This document shows, one piece after another, positions 59,531 to 64,000 of a stretch of 64,000 bases of DNA. A program made the translations under genes and the position numbers. Origin of the DNA: Bacteroidetes bacterium 43-16 (GTDB lineage: Bacteria > Bacteroidota > Bacteroidia > Chitinophagales > Chitinophagaceae); assembly GCA_001897525.1 (NCBI GenBank), contig MKTB01000017.1, positions 124,001-188,000 of the forward strand, given 5' to 3'. Below the pieces are notes generated by a model. The model did not search any database, was not told the origin of the DNA, and was given only the letters and a program-made list of their open reading frames with translations. Each line of letters starts with the position of its first letter. The stretch's first letter is position 1.

Positions 59531-60775
59531 TTAAAGCAGTATTTGCGTAAGGGTATAAATCAAGAGGCCTACAATGCCCCCGACGAGGGTACCATTGATG
59601 CGTATAAACTGCAGGTCCTTGCCCACTTCCAGTTCCAGTTTTTCACTCAGGTCTTTACCTTCCCAGTTGCCCACCGTCTGGCTGATGAGCGCACCCAGGC
59701 TACCCCTGTTTTTCAGTACAATTTTATAAGCATTCTTTCTTACCCATGCATTGATCTTCTGGTTGAAGGCTTCATCATGTTTAAAAGTGTCTGCTATATC
59801 ATCTATCGATTTGCGGATGTAGTTTTTTAAACCCGAATGATCCGCTTCCAGTGCCGTAAGGATGCCGTTCTTCACACTGCTCCATATGTCTTTGGCCAGC
59901 TGAGTGGTCTGGTTGCTGTCCAGGAATTCATGCTTCAGTTTATCTATATCCTGCTTCCATTCCGGTTTTGTTTTGATATCTGTGGCAATCGTTTTTAACT
60001 GCGCGGCAATATCTGCCCTTATCTGGTGCTGCGGGTTGGCTTCAATATCGCCAAAGTATTTAGAGAGACCATTCGTGATCTTTTTAGCGATCATATTATC
60101 TACAAAGCCGGGAATGAGTACAGAGCTTTCTTCTTTTACTTTATCCTTTACGATGTTTTCATTTTCGGCAATATAGGTCTTCAGTTTTCCGGCAATAAAA
60201 GTCATGAGCTGGTTGTGCATGTCTTTATTCATCGCATATTCCAGGCCCTTGCCCAGCATTTCGTTGACATCTATACGGTCCAGGAACTCGATGCCTTTTT
60301 TTTCGATCACGCCGATGATGAACTGGTCATCCAGCGCTACAATGATCTTGTGGGCATATTTGATAAACTCCTCCGACAAAAGGTTTTTGTTTTTTTCTTT
60401 TTCCAGCCAGTCGGAAACAAAGCGCGAGATCTCGAGCTTAGAAATATAAGGCCTCAGGTTCTCCGGGGTCAGGAAATTATCTACTACAAAGCTGCCGAGA
60501 TTATCCCCGATCTTTTGCTTGCTGTTTTCTATCAGGTTAGTATGCGGAATACGTAAGCCCAGGGGATAGTGAAACAGGGCCGTAACGGCAAACCAGTCGG
60601 CCAGGGCACCCACCATGGCGGCTTCTGAGAAAGCACGTACATAATACATCCAGTTTTGCGGTGCTTTCTGGATGCCCATGCTCATGGCAATAAATATAAT
60701 CGCCATCAGGATAAATAATCCGGTGGCCAGCATTTTATGCTTGCGGAGTTGTTGTTGTTTTTCGCTTGTCGTCAT
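59531..60775 (-). CDS. DUF445 family membrane protein
   Basis: A 414-residue protein from ATG 60775. Two N-terminal hydrophobic helices (ATGLFILMAIIFIAMSM; the SEAAMVGALADWFAVTALF segment typical of DUF445), a long charged, mainly helical domain with HTNLIENSKQKIGDNLGSFV, and a final hydrophobic helix (GGIVGLLIYTLTQILL). Family members (YjiN, YheB) sit in the inner membrane; their role is not settled. An upstream TTG at 60805 lies in the -7 box and is rejected as start. Confidence 0.88.
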   Translation of the reverse strand: MTTSEKQQQLRKHKMLATGLFILMAIIFIAMSMGIQKAPQNWMYYVRAFSEAAMVGALADWFAVTALFHYPLGLRIPHTNLIENSKQKIGDNLGSFVVDNFLTPENLRPYISKLEISRFVSDWLEKEKNKNLLSEEFIKYAHKIIVALDDQFIIGVIEKKGIEFLDRIDVNEMLGKGLEYAMNKDMHNQLMTFIAGKLKTYIAENENIVKDKVKEESSVLIPGFVDNMIAKKITNGLSKYFGDIEANPQHQIRADIAAQLKTIATDIKTKPEWKQDIDKLKHEFLDSNQTTQLAKDIWSSVKNGILTALEADHSGLKNYIRKSIDDIADTFKHDEAFNQKINAWVRKNAYKIVLKNRGSLGALISQTVGNWEGKDLSEKLELEVGKDLQFIRINGTLVGGIVGLLIYTLTQILL

Positions 60776-60802
60776 AAGGATCAGGTGCTTGACAGTATGG
60801 AA

Positions 60803-60810
60803 CAAAGGTA
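60803..60810 (-). promoter_or_regulatory. Predicted -7 box of the DUF445 gene
   Basis: Plus CAAAGGTA reads TACCTTTG on the minus strand, an exact box 27 bases before ATG 60775 and identical to the rtcB leader box. Confidence 0.58.
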
Positions 60811-60927
60811 GAGAATCCTGTATAGATGAGCCGCAATCTCTTGTTAACTTAAATGGCCGCTATTTCTGAATAATTGATTAGTTTTAGCCACGGAGATACC
60901 GAAGAGGGCTCCGGTTATTTTTATTTT

Positions 60928-61494
60928 ATGCTTATTGAACAAATCATTGACAGCGTCTTGCCGCTCCCGGCCTCCTCAAAAGCTACCCTCACCGGTCACA
61001 TTAAAGAAGTATCTTTCAAAAAAGGACACCTGATCATCAAGGCCAATAAAATAGACCAGAACATCTATTTTATCAAAAAGGGACTGGTAAGGGCATTTGC
61101 GGATATCGGGGAGAGTGAAGTTACCTTCTGGATAGGAAAAGAAGGCGCAACAATCATTTCCATGAGAAGTTATGTGGAGCATAAAGAAGGCTACGAGCAT
61201 ATAGAATTGCTGGAAGACTGTGAACTATACCAGCTCGAAGGCACTATTTTACAAGAACTTTTTTTAGCAGATATACATATCGCCAACTGGGGCAGGAAGT
61301 TTGCCGAGCTGGAGCTGATCCATACCGAAGAAAGGCTGATCTCCAGGCAATTTAAAACAGCCACAGAGCGCTACAAGGATCTCTTGCAAAACAATCCTGA
61401 TTTCTTACAAAGGGTACAGTTGAATGTCATTGCCTCTTACCTCGGCATTACACAAGTGAGCCTGAGCCGCATCAGGGCCGATGTGCGCTGCTGA
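60928..61494 (+). CDS. Crp/Fnr family transcription regulator
   Basis: A 188-residue regulator from ATG 60928; a start at 60874 would add 18 atypical residues. The N-terminal cNMP-binding-like beta-roll (about residues 10-115) includes FKKGHLIIKANKIDQNIYFIKKGLVRAF. A short C-terminal part has the helix-turn-helix LNVIASYLGITQVSLSRIRAD. No Fe-S cysteine cluster is seen, so it is not a classical Fnr. It lies 69 bases upstream of an SMR exporter gene on the same strand and probably controls it. Confidence 0.88.
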   Translation: MLIEQIIDSVLPLPASSKATLTGHIKEVSFKKGHLIIKANKIDQNIYFIKKGLVRAFADIGESEVTFWIGKEGATIISMRSYVEHKEGYEHIELLEDCELYQLEGTILQELFLADIHIANWGRKFAELELIHTEERLISRQFKTATERYKDLLQNNPDFLQRVQLNVIASYLGITQVSLSRIRADVRC

Positions 61495-61563
61495 GATTTT
61501 ATCATTTGTAAAATGAGATGCCGCGATCTTTCCGGAACTTTGTGTTTCTAAAAAGATAAAATT

Positions 61564-61890
61564 ATGAACTGGTTTTTATTGGTGATCGCGGGTATTTTTG
61601 AAGTGATCTTTGCCTCTTGCCTGGGTAAAGCAAAAGAGGCTACAGGAGCCGCTGCAGGATGGTGGTATGCAGGATTTTTTGTGGCCCTGGCCATCAGTAT
61701 GGGACTTTTGGTAAAAGCTACGCAAACATTACCCATCGGTACAGCATATGCCGTATGGACCGGTATCGGCGCAGTAGGCACCGCTTTAGTAGGTATCCTT
61801 ATCTTTAAAGATCCGGCCAGTTTCTGGAGGGTATTCTTCATCACCACTTTGATCGGTTCTATCATAGGTCTGAAGGCCGTATCGCATTAA
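61564..61890 (+). CDS. Small multidrug resistance family exporter, Gdx/SugE subtype
   Basis: A 108-residue, four-helix inner-membrane exporter. Gly10 and the proton/substrate Glu13 (IAGIFEV) are present, with LPIGTAYAVWTGIGAVG and the C-terminal IIGLKA, which mark the guanidinium-exporter (Gdx, formerly SugE) branch rather than the Qac branch. The Gdx Trp16 position is Phe here, while the Ser (S45) and Trp (W65) of the pocket are kept. No guanidine riboswitch is visible in the 69-base upstream gap; the adjacent Crp/Fnr gene may regulate it instead. Confidence 0.9.
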   Translation: MNWFLLVIAGIFEVIFASCLGKAKEATGAAAGWWYAGFFVALAISMGLLVKATQTLPIGTAYAVWTGIGAVGTALVGILIFKDPASFWRVFFITTLIGSIIGLKAVSH

Positions 61891-61916
61891 TCGTTTTACT
61901 GCAATCTTAGGGGCGT

Positions 61917-63719
61917 TTACGAAAGTGTCTTCAATAACCTGTCCAGGTTAAGGCTTCTTGCCGAAGCATCGAAGATCTCTTTGTACACACCTTCAAATTT
62001 ATATAAAGTCTCATGTGTGCCCGATTGTACTACCGTACCATTTTGCATGACATAGATCTTATCCGCATCAATGATCTGGGAGAGGGAGTGGGATATAATG
62101 ACCACCGTTCTCCCTTTTTTTATAGCATCCAGCGAGTTTTTGATGTGCTCAGTAGCGATTGCATCGAGGCTGGCCGTAGGTTCATCTAAAAGGATGATGG
62201 GCGGATCTTTTAAGAACAGCCTGGCTATGGCGATGCGCTGCTGCTGGCCGCCTGAAAGCAGCGTGGCATCATAATCATATTGATCCGGCAGGCTCATGAT
62301 CTGCTCGTGCAGGTAAGCCTTTTTTGCTGCCTCCCTGATCTCTTCCAGTGTTGCCTCTGTTTTGCCATACCGGATATTTTCTGCTATGCTGCCCTGGAAA
62401 ATGTGGTTCTTTTGTAACACCAGGCCTATCTCACTTCTTAAGTGAGCATTGTTATAGTCAGCTAAAGAAATGCCGTCCAGCTGTATAGATCCGCTGTCGG
62501 GCGTATAAAATTTGCTGAGCAGGTTAATGACCGTTGATTTGCCTGCCCCGCTCAATCCTACCAATGCGGTGGTTTTGCCGCTTTCAATATGGATCGATAC
62601 ATCATGCAGGGCTTTTGTGCCATTAGGGTAATTAAAGTACACCTGGTCCACCTCGAAATTACCCCTTATCTCGTTATCGGTAACCGTACCTTCGGGCTCG
62701 GCCTGGTCATCTGCATTTAAAATTTCAAAATAACTTTCTGCATAGATCATGGCATCATTCATGTCATCATATATACGGTGCAGTTGTCTTATGGGCGCAG
62801 AAACATTGTTGAACAGCATAATGTGCAGCATGATGGCCCCTATGGTCATTTGCTGCTGCAATACCAGGTAGACCGTCAGCAATATGATGAGCACGACCCC
62901 GATCTGTTCAATAAAGGTTTTGAGCCCGTCATAGAGAAAGCTGGCTTTCCTCGTGGCCAGCTGGCTGTCCATTAATTGCTTTTGCAGGTTCAGTTGTTTT
63001 TTGCCTTCCAGTTGTTCCCGTACAAAGCTTTTAATCACCATGATCGAATTGACAAGGTTCAGCAGGCCGGAGGTTTTTTGTTCGCGCTGGCTCCTTAGTC
63101 TTCTGCGTACACCACCCAGTTTCTTCGCCTGTTTTGCGGTTATATAAAAATAGATGGGTACGATAATGGTAGACACCAGTCCTACATATACATTCTGCAG
63201 GTACATGATGATGAGTGCAATAATGGCGCTGGAGAAAAGCGGCAGGATGTCGATAAAGAAATTCTGTACCAACTTTGTGAGGCTCTCAATGCCCCTGTCG
63301 ATACGGGTTTGCAGCTTCCCGGAACTATGGTCCTCGTCTGTGTAATAAGCTACTTTATACGTTAAGATCTTATCTATCGCGGCCTGGGCCAGTTTTGAAC
63401 TTACATTGATGCGGATCTTTTCTCCATAGAACTTTTGCCCGAAGTGGATAAAGATGTTCAATAATTCCTTGCCCAGTAAAATGATACTGATGAATATAAG
63501 CAGGGGAATGCCTTTTTGAAAAGAACCGGCGCTGCTGATCAGCTTGCTGACCTCATCTACGGTATATTTAAGTACAACCGGGTTGACCTGTGCGGTCACA
63601 GCGCCTATTAAGGTGAGCGTAAGCGTGCCTGCTATGAGCCATTTATAGGGCCTGGTATAGGGAGCAAGCTGCTTGTATATACTGTATAGATTGATTGTTT
63701 TTTGAAATCTTATGGGCAT
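61917..63719 (-). CDS. ABC transporter, fused permease and ATPase (MsbA-like)
   Basis: A 600-residue half-transporter that works as a homodimer. The N-terminal membrane domain (about residues 20-330) has six hydrophobic helices. The C-terminal ATPase has VGLSGAGKSTVINLL (Walker A), the Q-loop LVLQKNHIFQGSIAENI, LSGGQQQRIAIARL (signature), IILLDEPTASLD (Walker B) and the switch His in VIISHSLSQI. It likely exports a lipid, peptide or drug; the substrate cannot be told. It ends 26 bases from the SMR gene in convergent orientation, with no clear terminator. Confidence 0.93.
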   Translation of the reverse strand: MPIRFQKTINLYSIYKQLAPYTRPYKWLIAGTLTLTLIGAVTAQVNPVVLKYTVDEVSKLISSAGSFQKGIPLLIFISIILLGKELLNIFIHFGQKFYGEKIRINVSSKLAQAAIDKILTYKVAYYTDEDHSSGKLQTRIDRGIESLTKLVQNFFIDILPLFSSAIIALIIMYLQNVYVGLVSTIIVPIYFYITAKQAKKLGGVRRRLRSQREQKTSGLLNLVNSIMVIKSFVREQLEGKKQLNLQKQLMDSQLATRKASFLYDGLKTFIEQIGVVLIILLTVYLVLQQQMTIGAIMLHIMLFNNVSAPIRQLHRIYDDMNDAMIYAESYFEILNADDQAEPEGTVTDNEIRGNFEVDQVYFNYPNGTKALHDVSIHIESGKTTALVGLSGAGKSTVINLLSKFYTPDSGSIQLDGISLADYNNAHLRSEIGLVLQKNHIFQGSIAENIRYGKTEATLEEIREAAKKAYLHEQIMSLPDQYDYDATLLSGGQQQRIAIARLFLKDPPIILLDEPTASLDAIATEHIKNSLDAIKKGRTVVIISHSLSQIIDADKIYVMQNGTVVQSGTHETLYKFEGVYKEIFDASARSLNLDRLLKTLS

Positions 63720-64000
63720 TCAGGAACTTAAAGGGTACCTATAAATATAAGGATAACTATGGATTTTGACCTTTATAAGATCCCTAAGTTTAAACATAAG
63801 TGTTTTGGGAGTGCTCCGGGTGGGAAAATATGCCTTTATAAAAGGGCCGGAGTGATACATATTTCCTATAGATTAATTTTTTTTGATATTTTTATCATCA
63901 TTTGCTATGTGAAATAAAATATTTTTTATTTACATTTGGTTAGCAATGTGAAATTAGTATAGCCAACAGCAGCGTGTGCCTCAGTCAAACTCCGAAAGAA
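63720..64000. other. Gene-free AT-rich end with a plus-strand promoter-like box
   Basis: No gene is seen in these 281 bases. TACATTTG (63931-63938) fits the -7 box, and the words GCTATGTGAAAT (63904-63915) and GCAATGTGAAAT (63943-63954) form a 39-bp-spaced near-direct repeat around it, so a plus-strand gene may start beyond the window. Confidence 0.4.

Overview
The window reads as a chromosomal stretch from a Bacteroidota bacterium, most like the Chitinophagaceae/Sphingobacteriia group. Evidence: five proteins end in type IX secretion (T9SS) sorting domains (four type A, one gliding-associated type B); secreted proteins have typical signal peptides or lipoboxes; several families are lineage-typical (DUF2911, Omp28, DUF2723/GT117, TonB-dependent receptor with a carboxypeptidase-like N-terminal domain); Shine-Dalgarno sites are mostly absent; and many genes are preceded by the Bacteroidota -7 box TAnnTTTG, sometimes with a -33 TTTG. 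I see no rRNA, tRNA, CRISPR array, prophage or insertion sequence. Most of the window is ordinary core genome; the accessory-looking parts are the surface-protein genes, the 54.8-55.1 kb repeat patch and the 57.1-57.8 kb non-coding stretch.

Layout. 1-3.7 kb: partial membrane protein, purine nucleoside phosphorylase, YHS-domain lipoprotein, ribD, YigZ-like protein. 3.8-10.4 kb: two divergent T9SS cargo proteins and a DUF4377/META protein. 10.4-14.1 kb: threonine aldolase, HMG-CoA lyase, gapA, small membrane protein. 14.1-19 kb: a TetR-controlled tripartite efflux operon (TetR, TolC-like, EmrA-like, EmrB-like) with two inverted-repeat operators around its promoter. 19-22.4 kb: DEAD-box helicase, then folC plus a beta-barrel gene on the minus strand. 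22.5-29 kb: two T9SS cargo proteins, a DUF2911 protein, a membrane metallophosphoesterase and two lipoproteins. 29.1-39.3 kb: a DUF2723 glycosyltransferase-like membrane protein followed by a 2271-residue repeat protein of T9SS type B. 39.4-48.8 kb: ribBA, an S41 peptidase lipoprotein, three thioredoxin-fold proteins, a cysteine desulfurase, an RlmI-type methyltransferase, paaD and paaY. 48.8-54.8 kb: TonB-dependent receptor, trxB, tgt, LptF/G-type permease. 54.8-64 kb: repeat patch, TPR gene and rtcB with a long non-coding leader, a Wzi-like barrel, DUF445 protein, a Crp/Fnr regulator, an SMR (Gdx-type) exporter and an ABC exporter.

How the genes work together. Riboflavin synthesis is split between ribD and ribBA 37 kb apart. 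The periplasmic thioredoxin-like lipoproteins and trxB form a loose redox neighbourhood. The surface theme dominates: cargo for T9SS, a possible O-glycosyltransferase beside the largest cargo protein, outer-membrane barrels and an LPS-transport-type permease.

Most interesting signals: (1) the 23-module repeat protein has a higher-order structure, a four-module 792-bp unit repeated 3.75 times in exact register; (2) a promoter and terminator frame a ~180-nt transcript ahead of rtcB, with a separate nested-hairpin element 100 bp further upstream; (3) paired TetR operators flank the efflux promoter; (4) a tgt whose four canonical zinc ligands are all replaced; (5) several -7 boxes sit only 5-9 nt before the start codon, implying leaderless or near-leaderless mRNAs. 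No wholly new multi-gene system is evident.
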